From Pelagicoccus sp. SDUM812002 (GTDB lineage: Bacteria; Verrucomicrobiota; Verrucomicrobiia; Opitutales; Opitutaceae), in the NCBI RefSeq assembly GCF_031127835.1, contig NZ_JARXHX010000001.1, positions 62,001 through 126,000 of the forward strand: a stretch of 64,000 nt of DNA, written 5' to 3'. A program made the translations under genes and the position numbers. Below are positions 1 to 9,489 of the stretch, piece by piece. The notes beneath the pieces were generated by a model, which worked only from the letters and a program-made list of their open reading frames with translations, ran no database searches and was not told the origin of the DNA. The stretch's first letter is position 1. Every line of letters starts with the position of its first letter.

Positions 1-1
1 T

Positions 2-430
<429 letters not shown>

Positions 431-436
431 CCTAAA

Positions 437-905
437 TTTTTAGCCCACAGATTGCACTGATGAGCACAGATAGTGGAGATTTTCTTTACAAAGAGGAAAG
501 CTATCAACTCATCGGTGCAGCCTTCGAAGTCTACAACGAGCTCACCTGCGCCTACAACGAACCGCTCTAGCAAGAAGCCTACGAATTCGAATTAGCGCTC
601 CAAGAAATTCCATTCGTTGAACAGCCACAGCTAAAGGTCGCCTACAAAGGACAAATCCTGAAAAAGGACTTTTTCGCGGATATCATCGCCTTTGAGAAAA
701 TCATCGTAGAACTAAAAGTACTGCCAAAGCTTACCTCTCGCGAAGAGTCTCAACTTCTAAACTACCTAAAAGCGGCCAAGCTCAAAGTAGGCCTACTAAT
801 CAATTTCGGCTCCCATCCAAAACTCGAATGCAAAAGGATAGTCCTCTAAATCAACCCGGAGCCTATCATCATCTGTGTAAATCTGAGTAATCTGTGGGCA
901 AAAAA
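437..905. mobile_element. GxxExxY element with terminal inverted repeats
   Basis: A 35-base sequence at 437-471 is repeated in inverted orientation at 871-905, with about 28 of 35 positions matching. The common core is GCCCACAGATT near the outer ends and CACAGAT at the inner ends. Between the repeats lies only the broken GxxExxY gene. Repeats of this kind (CCACAGATTACAC..., ACACAGAT) are often seen around GxxExxY genes in environmental bacterial genomes, which suggests the unit moves or is spread as a cassette, though no transposase is present. The left repeat contains the ATG of the inner gene. The right repeat ends only 27 bases before the alaS start, so the unit sits in the leader of alaS. 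Confidence 0.7.
460..849 (+). pseudogene. GxxExxY family protein, interrupted by in-frame TAG
   Basis: The frame encodes a 129-residue GxxExxY protein (PDDEXK_3-type fold) if a TAG at 568-570 (codon 37) is read through. The N-terminus MSTDSGDFLYKEESYQLIGA and the core FADIIAFEKIIVELKV (D...ExK) are typical of the family, and the frame then runs without a frameshift to TAA at 847-849. At the signature that names the family the sequence reads AYNEPL-stop, so the glycine is alanine and the tyrosine codon has become TAG. Function of the family is unknown; a nuclease role is inferred only from the fold. I treat it as a nonsense-mutated gene. The ATG lies inside the left inverted repeat, as is usual for these units. 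Confidence 0.8.
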
Positions 906-932
906 AGCACAACCATCCATTTCCATCCCAGC

Positions 933-3740
933 ATGACTTCCAACCAAATACGCCAGTCCTTCCTCGACTTCTTCGCTTCTAAGCAGCACGCCATCGTGCC
1001 GTCCGCATCCCTCATGCCGGACTCGCCGAATCTGCTGTTCACCAACGCGGGCATGAACCAGTTCGTCCCCTACTTCCTAGGCGAACGCGAGCCCTCCAAC
1101 CGTCGCATCACCGACACCCAGAAGTGCATCCGGGCCGGAGGTAAACACAACGACCTCGAAGATGTAGGACTCGACACCTATCACCATACCTTCTTCGAGA
1201 TGCTGGGCAACTGGTCCATCGGCGACTACTTCAAGCAAGAAGCCATCGAGTGGGCATGGGAACTCATCACCAAAGTCTGGAAGTTCCCCAAGGAACGCCT
1301 CTACGCCTCCGTCTACCAGCCTTCCGCAGGAGATCCCGGCGAATTCGACCAGGAAGCCTACGACTTCTGGAAAGCTGTATTCGAAAAGGAAGGACTCGAT
1401 CCCGAAGTCCACATCGTATTCGGCGACAAGAAGGACAACTACTGGATGATGGGCGACACCGGCCCCTGCGGCCCTTGCTCCGAACTCCACGTCGACCTGA
1501 CTCCTGCCGGCGATACCAAAGGCAAGCTCGTCAATGCCGACTCTCCCTACTGCATCGAAATCTGGAATCTCGTCTTCATCCAGTACAACGCCACTCCGGA
1601 CGGCGAATTCGTCCCCCTCAAAGCCAAGCACATCGACACCGGCATGGGCTTCGAGCGCGTGGCCGGCATCATGGCGACGTCCAAGAACTTCACCGATTTC
1701 TCGACTCCACCGAGCAATTACAACTCCGACCTCTTCGACACCCTCTTCCAAGAGTTCGAAAAGCTCTCCGGCCACAAGTACCAACGCACCCTTCCCGAAG
1801 ACCTCGACAACATCTCCGAGGTCGAGATGAAGGACGTCATCTTCCGCGTATTGGCCGACCACATACGCTGCCTCAGCTGCTCCATCGCCGACGGCATTCT
1901 GCCCGGCAACGAAAGCCGCAACTACGTGCTGCGCCGCATCCTGCGACGCGCCGTAATGTACGGACGCAAGCTCGGCCTCGAGCAAGGCTTCTTTGCCAAG
2001 CTCGTTCCGGTCGTCGTCAATCAACTCGGCCACGTCTTCCCCGAGCTCAAGCAACAGGAAGAAATCATCCAAAAGATCATCAAGTCCGAAGAAGACGCTT
2101 TCGGTAGGACCCTCGACCGAGGGCTCCAATACTTCTACTCAATGCTTCAGGCGGACCTTTTCAAATGGATTGAAGAGCATGAGCTGGATGGCACTAAGGC
2201 GTACTTCAAAATTAGTAGTGAATCCGCACCAACCGATTCAAACAATGGACTTGAGAATCTTCTTCGGAAGTATTTCGAGCCAGAAACTGAACAACTTAGG
2301 AAGTCATCACCGTATTTCCTGTCAGGTGAAATTGCCTTCACGCTCTACGATACCTACGGCTTCCCGCTCGACCTTACCGAGCTCATGGCCAAACAAAAGG
2401 GTATCTCCGTCGACACCGAAGGCTTCGAGCTCGAAATGGAAAAGCAACGGGCCAAAGGCCGTGCCGCCCACAAGTCGACCGACATCCTCGTAGCCGATTC
2501 CGACGCGCCCGCCCAGGCCACCAAGTTCCTCGGTTTCGATACGCTCGCCGACGAAGCCGAACTTATCGACATCGTCAAGAGCGACGACGCTGCGTATCTA
2601 GTTTTCAACCACACACCCTTCTACGCGGAAATGGGTGGCCAAGTCGGCGACACCGGCGAGATCAATTTCGACGACGTACACTTCGATGTGCTTGATACTG
2701 TAAAAGATCCAAACGGCCGCTTCCTCCACAAAGTGTCCGGCGACCTCTCCGCTATTTCCGTCGGCGACGAAGCCAACCTCATCGTTGCCCACGACCGCCG
2801 CAAGTCCATCGAGCGCCACCACTCCGCGACCCACGTCCTCCATTGGGCGCTACGCAAAGTCCTCGGCACCCACGTGCGCCAAGCTGGTTCCTACGTGGAC
2901 GACCAACGCCTGCGCTTCGACTTTTCCCACTTCGAAGCCGTTAAGCCCGACGAGCTCGCCCTCGTGGAAAAACTCTGCAACGAGCACATCCTGGCGAACA
3001 GCAAGGTCAAGTGGTTCGAAACGCCCTTCGACCAAAGGCCGGAAGGCGTGATGGCAGAGTTTGGCGAAAAGTACGGCGACGTAGTACGCGTTGTAGACAT
3101 CGGCGGATTCTCCAAGGAGCTCTGCGGCGGTACCCACGTACGCGGCACCGGCGAAATAGGTCTTTTAAAGATCACCAGCGAATCCGGCATCGCCGCCGGC
3201 ACACGCCGCATAGAAGCAATTGCAGGCGACAGTCTGTATTCGCATATCAACGACATCGAGTCCACGATCGCGACCGCATCCAAAAGCCTATCCGCAGCGC
3301 CAGCCGATCTTCTTAAAAAGCTCGACACCGTACTCGCTCGCAACGCCGAACTCGAAAAGCAGCTTAAGAGCTTCCAACAAAAAGCCAGCGGCAACCTCGC
3401 CGACGACCTGCTCAAGTCCGCTCAAGATTCGAACGGTCTCAAGCTCGTCGCCGCCAAGGTCGATGCCGACAATCCGAACGCTCTCCGCCAACTCGGAGCC
3501 AACCTCATCGGCAAGCTCGGCGAAGGCGTCGTAATCCTCGGGGCCGAAGTCAAAGGAAAGGTCAGCATCGTAGCCTTCAGCAGCGGGAACGCAATTGCCG
3601 CAGGCCACAAAGCCGGCGACATCATCCGCGACCTCACCGCCAAGCTGGGCGGCCGCGGCGGAGGCAAGCCCGACTTCGCCATGGGCGGCGCCACAGACGT
3701 GGACTCGTTAGAAAAAACGCTCGGCAGCATTAAGCTATAG
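933..3740 (+). CDS. alaS: alanine-tRNA ligase
   Basis: AlaRS charges tRNA-Ala and edits mischarged Ser/Gly. In order one sees the class II catalytic domain (FTNAGMNQFVPYFLG near residue 38; GGKHNDLEDVG and HHTFFEMLGNWSIGDYFK near 70-100), the tRNA-recognition domain, the editing domain with the zinc ligands HHSATHVLH near residue 630 and CGGTH near 731, and the C-terminal DHHA1-type oligomerisation domain with GGRGGGKPDFAMGGA. The length of 935 residues is about 50-60 more than usual because of an insertion at about residues 405-464 (nt 2146-2325). This insertion has A/T-ending codons unlike the strongly C-ending flanks. I chose ATG 933 (MTSNQIRQSF); the upstream in-frame GTG at 894 lies inside the inverted repeat of the preceding element and would add 13 unconserved residues. 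Confidence 0.97.
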   Translation: MTSNQIRQSFLDFFASKQHAIVPSASLMPDSPNLLFTNAGMNQFVPYFLGEREPSNRRITDTQKCIRAGGKHNDLEDVGLDTYHHTFFEMLGNWSIGDYFKQEAIEWAWELITKVWKFPKERLYASVYQPSAGDPGEFDQEAYDFWKAVFEKEGLDPEVHIVFGDKKDNYWMMGDTGPCGPCSELHVDLTPAGDTKGKLVNADSPYCIEIWNLVFIQYNATPDGEFVPLKAKHIDTGMGFERVAGIMATSKNFTDFSTPPSNYNSDLFDTLFQEFEKLSGHKYQRTLPEDLDNISEVEMKDVIFRVLADHIRCLSCSIADGILPGNESRNYVLRRILRRAVMYGRKLGLEQGFFAKLVPVVVNQLGHVFPELKQQEEIIQKIIKSEEDAFGRTLDRGLQYFYSMLQADLFKWIEEHELDGTKAYFKISSESAPTDSNNGLENLLRKYFEPETEQLRKSSPYFLSGEIAFTLYDTYGFPLDLTELMAKQKGISVDTEGFELEMEKQRAKGRAAHKSTDILVADSDAPAQATKFLGFDTLADEAELIDIVKSDDAAYLVFNHTPFYAEMGGQVGDTGEINFDDVHFDVLDTVKDPNGRFLHKVSGDLSAISVGDEANLIVAHDRRKSIERHHSATHVLHWALRKVLGTHVRQAGSYVDDQRLRFDFSHFEAVKPDELALVEKLCNEHILANSKVKWFETPFDQRPEGVMAEFGEKYGDVVRVVDIGGFSKELCGGTHVRGTGEIGLLKITSESGIAAGTRRIEAIAGDSLYSHINDIESTIATASKSLSAAPADLLKKLDTVLARNAELEKQLKSFQQKASGNLADDLLKSAQDSNGLKLVAAKVDADNPNALRQLGANLIGKLGEGVVILGAEVKGKVSIVAFSSGNAIAAGHKAGDIIRDLTAKLGGRGGGKPDFAMGGATDVDSLEKTLGSIKL

Positions 3741-3871
3741 TCGTCTGCTGCACTTGGATGGCCGCAGCTTTCCTGCTTCGGCCATTACCTTCGCACCCAA
3801 TTAGCTCTGCAGAAGAAGCCTTAGAGCACGCAAACACTTTGAAAGCCTAGCTATCCGAGATCGCCCGCAGC

Positions 3872-4861
3872 CTAGGAAAAGAATGCGGTCTTAAACGTGT
3901 TTATAAAACGGCGTCCTAGGCGCTTGACCTTTTGTTTCACTCGTCTCCTGAGCCTAACAGTAACTTCGGGTATATTGTTGATATAAATACCAGAGCCTCG
4001 ATACAGATTCATTGTCTCTAGGCTCAATACGGGACGACCGATCGCTTCGGCTATCCGCCGTGCCTGCCATTCGTCGCTTTCAATAAATAACTCGGTATCC
4101 GTTTTGCGGTACACTTCTATTTTGTGAGGAATGTGAGCTTGCGTACGACGTCGCTCCTCCTGACTTGGCAAATCGAGTAAATGGAGCTGGCCATACTCGA
4201 CTCCATTCTTTCGCAACCACTCCTCGCATTGAGGCCGATACTTTTCGAGACGAGCCGATACGATGTGGGCAATTCGAGTCGAGGGAAGGTAAAGCGGCTT
4301 CGCTGTCTCCAGAAACTTCATGTAGCGCTCGCCATCGTCGTTAACTTCCTTTGGTGGATCGACGCACAGCACTCCATCAAAATCCAAGCAAGCGTTCTCG
4401 ATAGCGCCGTGGTGAAAGAGGTTCCATTCGAAAATGCGCGGCATCTCCATGACTTCGAAGCACAAATCCAGCTTGCCAATCGACTCGGGCGCTACAATCG
4501 CAGCACAGGTAACGATCTCGCCCTTAAAACCACTGTTACGCAAGAATTCGACGCACTCGTTCATGGACTTGCCTGTGTAGACGCTATCGTCCACTAGCAG
4601 TATTCTTTCCGCGTCAAAGGGCGCCTCAACCCGCTTCCGAATTGGCCGAGTCCTACCGTGGCCTTGGAATCTGTTTTCCGCGAATACATCGACATTGACG
4701 ACTGGAAGATTCAGTAGCAACCCAATCGTGTAGGCGGGAATCATGCCACTTCGAGGAATGCCGACCACCACGTCAATATTGGGTGGCAGCTTTGGAAGGT
4801 TCTTAACGACAATGTCGCTTAAGCCAGAAAGAGACACAAAACTATACCTACGAGGCGTCAT
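3872..4861 (-). CDS. phosphoribosyltransferase-HAD phosphatase fusion
   Basis: The 329-residue protein joins two enzyme domains. Residues about 1-150 form a type I phosphoribosyltransferase fold with the PRPP-binding loop ILLVDDSVYTGKS at 87-99 (two acidic residues followed by TGKS). Residues about 155-275 look like a HAD hydrolase: DFDGVL at 160-165 supplies the nucleophile/acid pair, IVSARLEKYR near 200 fits motif II, and FIESDEWQARRIAE near 259 fits the acidic motif IV. The last 45 residues are basic (RLRRRVKQKVKRLGRR). No signal peptide or membrane segment is visible, so it is probably cytoplasmic. Substrate is unknown; a nucleotide salvage or nucleotide-sugar modification role is only a guess. 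It is transcribed divergently from the membrane protein at 5029, with about 167 bases between the starts. Confidence 0.75.
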   Translation of the reverse strand: MTPRRYSFVSLSGLSDIVVKNLPKLPPNIDVVVGIPRSGMIPAYTIGLLLNLPVVNVDVFAENRFQGHGRTRPIRKRVEAPFDAERILLVDDSVYTGKSMNECVEFLRNSGFKGEIVTCAAIVAPESIGKLDLCFEVMEMPRIFEWNLFHHGAIENACLDFDGVLCVDPPKEVNDDGERYMKFLETAKPLYLPSTRIAHIVSARLEKYRPQCEEWLRKNGVEYGQLHLLDLPSQEERRRTQAHIPHKIEVYRKTDTELFIESDEWQARRIAEAIGRPVLSLETMNLYRGSGIYINNIPEVTVRLRRRVKQKVKRLGRRFINTFKTAFFS

Positions 4862-5028
4862 TAAATATTAATAAACAACTACTTACAACACCATACGAAA
4901 TTTTTAGCTAAACCGATGCAGCCCGCAAAAAGATGGAGATTGGAATATTTTGGCAACAGAAAAGATTCGGATTGATTACCTAGCTTTATAACTCCCTTCT
5001 CTTTTAGGATCCTCAAAGTCGGGCTCAG

Positions 5029-6495
5029 ATGTCAGCAAACAGAGCACAGGCAGCAGACCTAGGAAACTTGCAGACGTATACCTGCTTTTCAGTTTCTTGG
5101 GTTATTGCGTCACTCTTTCACATGCTCCACCGGAGCGACATTGTCGCTACGCCGTTGTCGATGGTCACGGCCGCATCAGCCGGTTACCTGCTGCTGAAGC
5201 CAGATAGCCTCAACCGGTTCTTGGCATTCTGCGTCCTTCACGCCACTCTCTATTTGGACAACGCTCCCAACACAGGGAATCACGAGTTTTTTGCCTTTTG
5301 CTGCGAATGTTATATCACTTCGATGATTGTTGCCAGTCGCCTTGGAGTCGCAGGAGCCGATTGGGCGACGAGTTGGAAGCGACACGTCCTCCCCGGGCTC
5401 AAGGGCCTTCTGATAACGCTCTACGTATTCGCGGTACTACAAAAGCTAAACACTTGCTACCTGTCACCGGATTCGTGTGGGGGGACCCTACTCTGGGACT
5501 ACGCAGCGGATCACCCTTTTACTGCCTCTCTTGCCGCAAGCCTACCAAGCGATGCGAATTGGTTTCGCCAGACCAGCATTTTCAGTAGCCTCGGCATCGA
5601 ATTACTCATACCCGTCCTCTTGCTCATTCCAAGACTTGCGTGGATCGGTGCCATTCTCGGCTTAGTCTTTCACTTTCTGCTCGGCTTTTTCTACTTCTGG
5701 CATTTTACGCCCGTCCTCTACGCCATGTATATACTGTTCTTGCCAGAGACGTTCCAGAACAGGCTATTCAGCGTTATTGAGAGGGTCTGCTCTCACGAAA
5801 AGGTTCGTTGGCTACTCGTCTTTTGTATAATCGCCCTGCCGATTCTCTACGGTCTGAAAGGCTCAATAAAGAACATCGAGTGGGAGATAGGTTCCTTTTC
5901 TAGGGGCGCGCGTAACGGTTGGGAGTTCGGACTGAACGTGAGGACTCTTTTTGGTTGGCTACCGTTTTGCGTTTACACGTTCTTGCTTGGACTATTCGTC
6001 TTCCGCGAGGGTCGAGGATACCAAAAACCCAACCGAACTGGCACATCCTTATGGTCCGTCGCAGCAATCGCTCTTGTCGCCTTCAATGGCCTCTGTCCCT
6101 ATTTGGGCCTCAAAACCCACCAGGCCTTTTCGATGTTTTCGGGTCTAACCGTCGGTGACAATCAAACCAATCATCTCTTCATGCCCGTGCTTCCCCTGAG
6201 TCCCGACGGACTTGACCTACTCTATCCTCTCGGGGAGGACTTCACAAGCCACTCAGCTTCCCTTCGTTGGGCCCCTGATGTCGCGCTTCCTCTCTTCGAG
6301 TTACGTCGCCGGATTTCGATGTTGAAGGAAGAGGAAATCGACAACATACGACTCTCCTACAGCCGGGGCGGTGTAAATTACGAGACCGCTAATGCGGAGC
6401 TCGATCCCGAACTCGCCGCCCCAGTTGGTTGGTTCGGACAAACCTTCCGTATATACCGGCCAGTACCAATCGATGACTGCTCATGCCAGTACTAG
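5029..6495 (+). CDS. polytopic membrane protein, HTTM-like
   Basis: A 488-residue protein with many hydrophobic segments from about residue 20 to 370 and a polar C-terminal tail. The organisation and the stretch DNAPNTGNHEFFAF in a loop resemble the HTTM (vitamin K carboxylase-like) superfamily, but the match is loose and I see no certain catalytic motif. After the last membrane segment comes HQAFSMFSGLTV, which echoes FPLTSASMFARY in the acyltransferase-like protein encoded at 7677-9317. It faces the HTTM/OpgC pair convergently, with 78 bases between the stop codons. The start is ATG 5029; no clear ribosome binding site is visible. Function unknown; it probably belongs to the same membrane module as the next two genes. 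Confidence 0.6.
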   Translation: MSANRAQAADLGNLQTYTCFSVSWVIASLFHMLHRSDIVATPLSMVTAASAGYLLLKPDSLNRFLAFCVLHATLYLDNAPNTGNHEFFAFCCECYITSMIVASRLGVAGADWATSWKRHVLPGLKGLLITLYVFAVLQKLNTCYLSPDSCGGTLLWDYAADHPFTASLAASLPSDANWFRQTSIFSSLGIELLIPVLLLIPRLAWIGAILGLVFHFLLGFFYFWHFTPVLYAMYILFLPETFQNRLFSVIERVCSHEKVRWLLVFCIIALPILYGLKGSIKNIEWEIGSFSRGARNGWEFGLNVRTLFGWLPFCVYTFLLGLFVFREGRGYQKPNRTGTSLWSVAAIALVAFNGLCPYLGLKTHQAFSMFSGLTVGDNQTNHLFMPVLPLSPDGLDLLYPLGEDFTSHSASLRWAPDVALPLFELRRRISMLKEEEIDNIRLSYSRGGVNYETANAELDPELAAPVGWFGQTFRIYRPVPIDDCSCQY

Positions 6496-6573
6496 AGCTC
6501 GTTCCGGTCCAATAAGATCCTTCCGAGCTTCGGGAGCGACGATTGCTCGGTCCCTTGCGGAAGTTTCTGTCGT

Positions 6574-7680
6574 CTAACTCAAACGACGCCGAAACGAATT
6601 CCCATCGGCTGAGAAACGAGAGGACATTCGCAAATCCTCCCGCACTCTCCGACATCCCCGAATAAATGCGGGCCAGTCCACGAGAAGAAGCAGATAAACC
6701 TGATAACTCGGAAACCCCAACTTCATGGCAAGACCGATTCCTACATGCATAGACACGCTCCAGAGCAGATATGCATTCCGGTATAGCGGCGGAAAAAAAA
6801 GCAGAAATGGAGAGAGCTCCCAAATCAAGGTACCAATCGATAAGAGTACCAGCAACTCCGGGAAACTTGCGATCCATTGGCCAATCTCGGTGGTTTGAAA
6901 TCCGTAAGTGTGGTCCACAAAACGAATAAACGGTTTGCCCTCTTCACTCGGTCCTGCGTCGGTCAAGTCAGCGATCCAGTAGTCCTCGACTTGAGTTCGG
7001 CCAAGATAGTACCCCAGCGTTTGGCCATCCCACCACTTGCCTTCTGATATGACCAATTTCGATACGCCTGACGCCAAATACACCACAAAGAAAACCGCCA
7101 GAACCAGCTTGGTTCCCCAAGGCTCTCTCGTTTTTAAACGCCAAAACTGCTCGCTTCGGATGCGCCCCTTCAAATGCCGCAGGAAGGCCTGCACGCCAAA
7201 TTCCCGCATAGAGAGCAAGCCGCGCAACAGCGCATCCACGGAAATCGACTTCACTCCCGGACTGATTGCCAGGACGAACAACAAGTGCTGAGAAAGCACC
7301 GATTCATGATTGTACTGCAGGTTCGCCGCGATTCCGGCGTTCAGATAAAGCGATACCGCGCCAAAAACAAGCAACGAAAACCGAGTGAAGAAACCGACTC
7401 CAGCGCAAAACGCGGCAACCCAGAATACTGCTTTGTATAGGCCCCAAGCTGTCTTGCCCAGCAGCACCTCTTTCTGAATATCAAAAGGGAACGTTGAACC
7501 GATGAACCGAAAAAAGTAGTTTTCGGTCATCAATATGGGATCTACCTTCGAGGCATAATAGAAAAAATCCAAGCGGTCTCCTAAAGCGAATACGAGGTAG
7601 ATGACGGCTGCGATTCGAATCAATCCGAGGGGATTATAGACCTTTGGCCTTAGGCTCGCTTGTTTCGGCTCCACTCTCAT
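6574..7680 (-). CDS. HTTM domain membrane protein
   Basis: A 368-residue polytopic protein that looks like a member of the HTTM family (membrane proteins related to vitamin K-dependent gamma-glutamyl carboxylase). Recognisable features are the N-terminal membrane segment after NPLGLIRIAAVIYLVFALGD, the loop with LQYNHESVLSQHLLFVLAISPG, and the C-terminal part with WELSPFLLFFP followed by SMHVGIGLAMKLGFPSYQVY. The bacterial HTTM proteins have no firmly established reaction. The ATG at 7680 overlaps the TGA of the upstream acyltransferase-like gene (ATGA), which indicates one operon with translational coupling. Confidence 0.75.
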   Translation of the reverse strand: MRVEPKQASLRPKVYNPLGLIRIAAVIYLVFALGDRLDFFYYASKVDPILMTENYFFRFIGSTFPFDIQKEVLLGKTAWGLYKAVFWVAAFCAGVGFFTRFSLLVFGAVSLYLNAGIAANLQYNHESVLSQHLLFVLAISPGVKSISVDALLRGLLSMREFGVQAFLRHLKGRIRSEQFWRLKTREPWGTKLVLAVFFVVYLASGVSKLVISEGKWWDGQTLGYYLGRTQVEDYWIADLTDAGPSEEGKPFIRFVDHTYGFQTTEIGQWIASFPELLVLLSIGTLIWELSPFLLFFPPLYRNAYLLWSVSMHVGIGLAMKLGFPSYQVYLLLLVDWPAFIRGCRRVREDLRMSSRFSADGNSFRRRLS

Positions 7681-9317
7681 CGCGGTGTCCTTTCGATCGT
7701 TTCGTCAAATGATACCAAACCTAGATCTGTAGAGTAGCGTGCCATGACGATCGGTTCAAGGCCTTCATTCACGGGCGAAAGCACTAGTAAAAATAGTCCT
7801 GGGTCCTCACCGTGCTGTTCGATGTATCGGCGGTGTAGCTGGACAAACCAGAGTTCGATCCGGCGGGAAAAACCTTCCTCCGCGCAACCAGGGTTATAGT
7901 AAGGGGAGCATTCCTCATCACTGCAATAGATCGAGTACAGCAATATACGACGATTCAGGCCATAGTCGCTAAACCGTAACGCATTCTTCTCATCAATCGC
8001 ACGCTTGTAGAGATCGACCGAATACAGCTGAGTTTCACGGTCGATGTATCGAGCGAACATAGAAGCAGAGGTTAGCGGAAAGTCTTCCCGTAGATTGATG
8101 AGATTGACGCCATTGATGACGAGGTAAGCACTCGCTAGCGTGAGAGCAGCGCGTCGTTTCCAATCCAGTTTGCCGGGCAGTCCAAGGCTCTTCCCCAGTG
8201 CGCGACCAAGTTTTCTTAAGCGGGCGGAGCAATGTTCGAACCACCCTGCGGCCGGGAATAGCGAGATTACACAGGTCAATACAACTGCTGCCGCAACAGC
8301 GACATGAACCCCCTCCGCCAATCGGCTATTTATTACCCCGAACACAAGCAACACCTGAAACACGTACACGGACAGGGAGTTGCGCCCTAGCAATTCTAAA
8401 CCGCGAATCCGCGACTTCGTCCGCAAACGTATCAGCGCTCCGTACACCAATAGAGAGAACACGAGGAAACTAAACAGGCGGACGATTCCCAGAAACTCCT
8501 TCTTTAAAAATAACTCAGGCACTACACCTGACGCATCACCGAAGTGCTTGAGAAGAAATATTCCCAAGCAGATGGCGCCCGTAACCCAGATCAATTTCGG
8601 GCTCCGCAGGAGGCCTGGCAGGGTGCCTTTCTGGGCACGATGACCCAGCGTGATGGCAATGACAAATAGGAACTGCCAGGATAGCACCGAAAAACCGATC
8701 CATTCGTAACCCTCGTAAACCCGTCCCCAAGGACTCGGGACACTTCCACGCAGAAACATGGCGACTCGGACGACCGGTTCAGTCCACTCGCCGAACACGA
8801 TCGCTAGCTTGGCCGCAGAGGCTGGCACCCATGACACTAGGTAAAGCGCCACCGACACGCCAAACAATACGCCAGAACGACCCTTTTGAAGCAGAGTGAG
8901 AATCGGGTAAGCCGCCAGAAAAAGAACGAAGTAGAGACCCAGCACCTCGCCATAGCCGAGCCGGAGTGGAAAACGGAATGAATCCGCTGTCAGCGCCGCA
9001 AAAGGCAATCCCCCAAAGGTGTGGGCCAAAAGGGGAACGCCCACGATCAAGCCCATCCAACAGGAACCGATCAGCATTGCGCGACAAAGGAGCTTTTCCC
9101 TCAGCACCCCGCCGGTGCTCGGAATCTTGCTGTAAACGTAACCCGCCAGAATGCCCGATAGAAAAACGAAACCCTCCGCTGCTCCGAAGAAGCCGAGCGA
9201 TTCAAACGTCAGCCCTTTCCCTGGATTGGCCTCGATATGATTCACGGTGAGCAGAATCAGCATGAGCCCTCGAAGCCAATCGATGGCGAACAACCTTCCT
9301 TTCTCCGGGCAACTCAT
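7677..9317 (-). CDS. OpgC-type membrane acyltransferase with C-terminal tail
   Basis: The first 380 or so residues form a polytopic domain of the OpgC/acyltransferase-3 type: FAIDWLRGLMLILLTVNHIEAN at the first membrane segment has the D-LRG and histidine of the family, and GFFGAAEGFVFLSGILAGYVYSK follows, which is the OpgC signature. OpgC proteins transfer acyl groups such as succinyl to periplasmic glucans. A further hydrophobic segment near residue 390 leads into a soluble tail of about 150 residues (REDFPLTSASMFARYIDRE and then IYCSDEECSPYYNPGC with several cysteines) that is not part of ordinary OpgC. At 546 residues it is longer than OpgC (about 380). It is the first gene of a two-gene operon with the HTTM gene. 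The exact acyl acceptor cannot be told from the sequence. Confidence 0.75.
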   Translation of the reverse strand: MSCPEKGRLFAIDWLRGLMLILLTVNHIEANPGKGLTFESLGFFGAAEGFVFLSGILAGYVYSKIPSTGGVLREKLLCRAMLIGSCWMGLIVGVPLLAHTFGGLPFAALTADSFRFPLRLGYGEVLGLYFVLFLAAYPILTLLQKGRSGVLFGVSVALYLVSWVPASAAKLAIVFGEWTEPVVRVAMFLRGSVPSPWGRVYEGYEWIGFSVLSWQFLFVIAITLGHRAQKGTLPGLLRSPKLIWVTGAICLGIFLLKHFGDASGVVPELFLKKEFLGIVRLFSFLVFSLLVYGALIRLRTKSRIRGLELLGRNSLSVYVFQVLLVFGVINSRLAEGVHVAVAAAVVLTCVISLFPAAGWFEHCSARLRKLGRALGKSLGLPGKLDWKRRAALTLASAYLVINGVNLINLREDFPLTSASMFARYIDRETQLYSVDLYKRAIDEKNALRFSDYGLNRRILLYSIYCSDEECSPYYNPGCAEEGFSRRIELWFVQLHRRYIEQHGEDPGLFLLVLSPVNEGLEPIVMARYSTDLGLVSFDETIERTPR

Positions 9318-9489
9318 TCAGGTTCAAATCACCTGTAACGACTTATCGCTGCAAGACTTTCGTCGATGTATGGTTTTCTTGCTTAGCTCCGAGAAGCTCC
9401 TACAGCCCGGAATTAAGGTTTCGAAGGTCCCTTCGAATCCACTGAGTCGCCACGTTTTGGATTCACGTTGAGCGCCAATTTCATGCGTA

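Noticed and set aside
568-570. TAG as a sense codon throughout the genome
   Set aside because: leuB and alaS end properly with TAG at family-typical C-termini, so the standard code is in use; local suppression is left open.
894-932. Upstream GTG start that lengthens AlaRS by 13 residues
   Set aside because: It lies inside the inverted repeat of the preceding element, and the added residues are not typical of AlaRS; ATG 933 fits the family start.
1250-2107. Forward arginine-rich frame within alaS
   Set aside because: It is the +1 shadow of the alaS frame; the repeated R/P/H composition is typical of a shifted GC-rich gene.
1077-2129. 350-codon open frame on the minus strand inside alaS
   Set aside because: It is the antisense shadow of a C-rich, C-ending coding sequence; its composition (rich in E, V, G, D) and lack of ribosome binding site or motif show no sign of coding.
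3745-3800. Hairpin after alaS as a terminator
   Set aside because: The stem is about seven base pairs with a long loop and no T-run follows.
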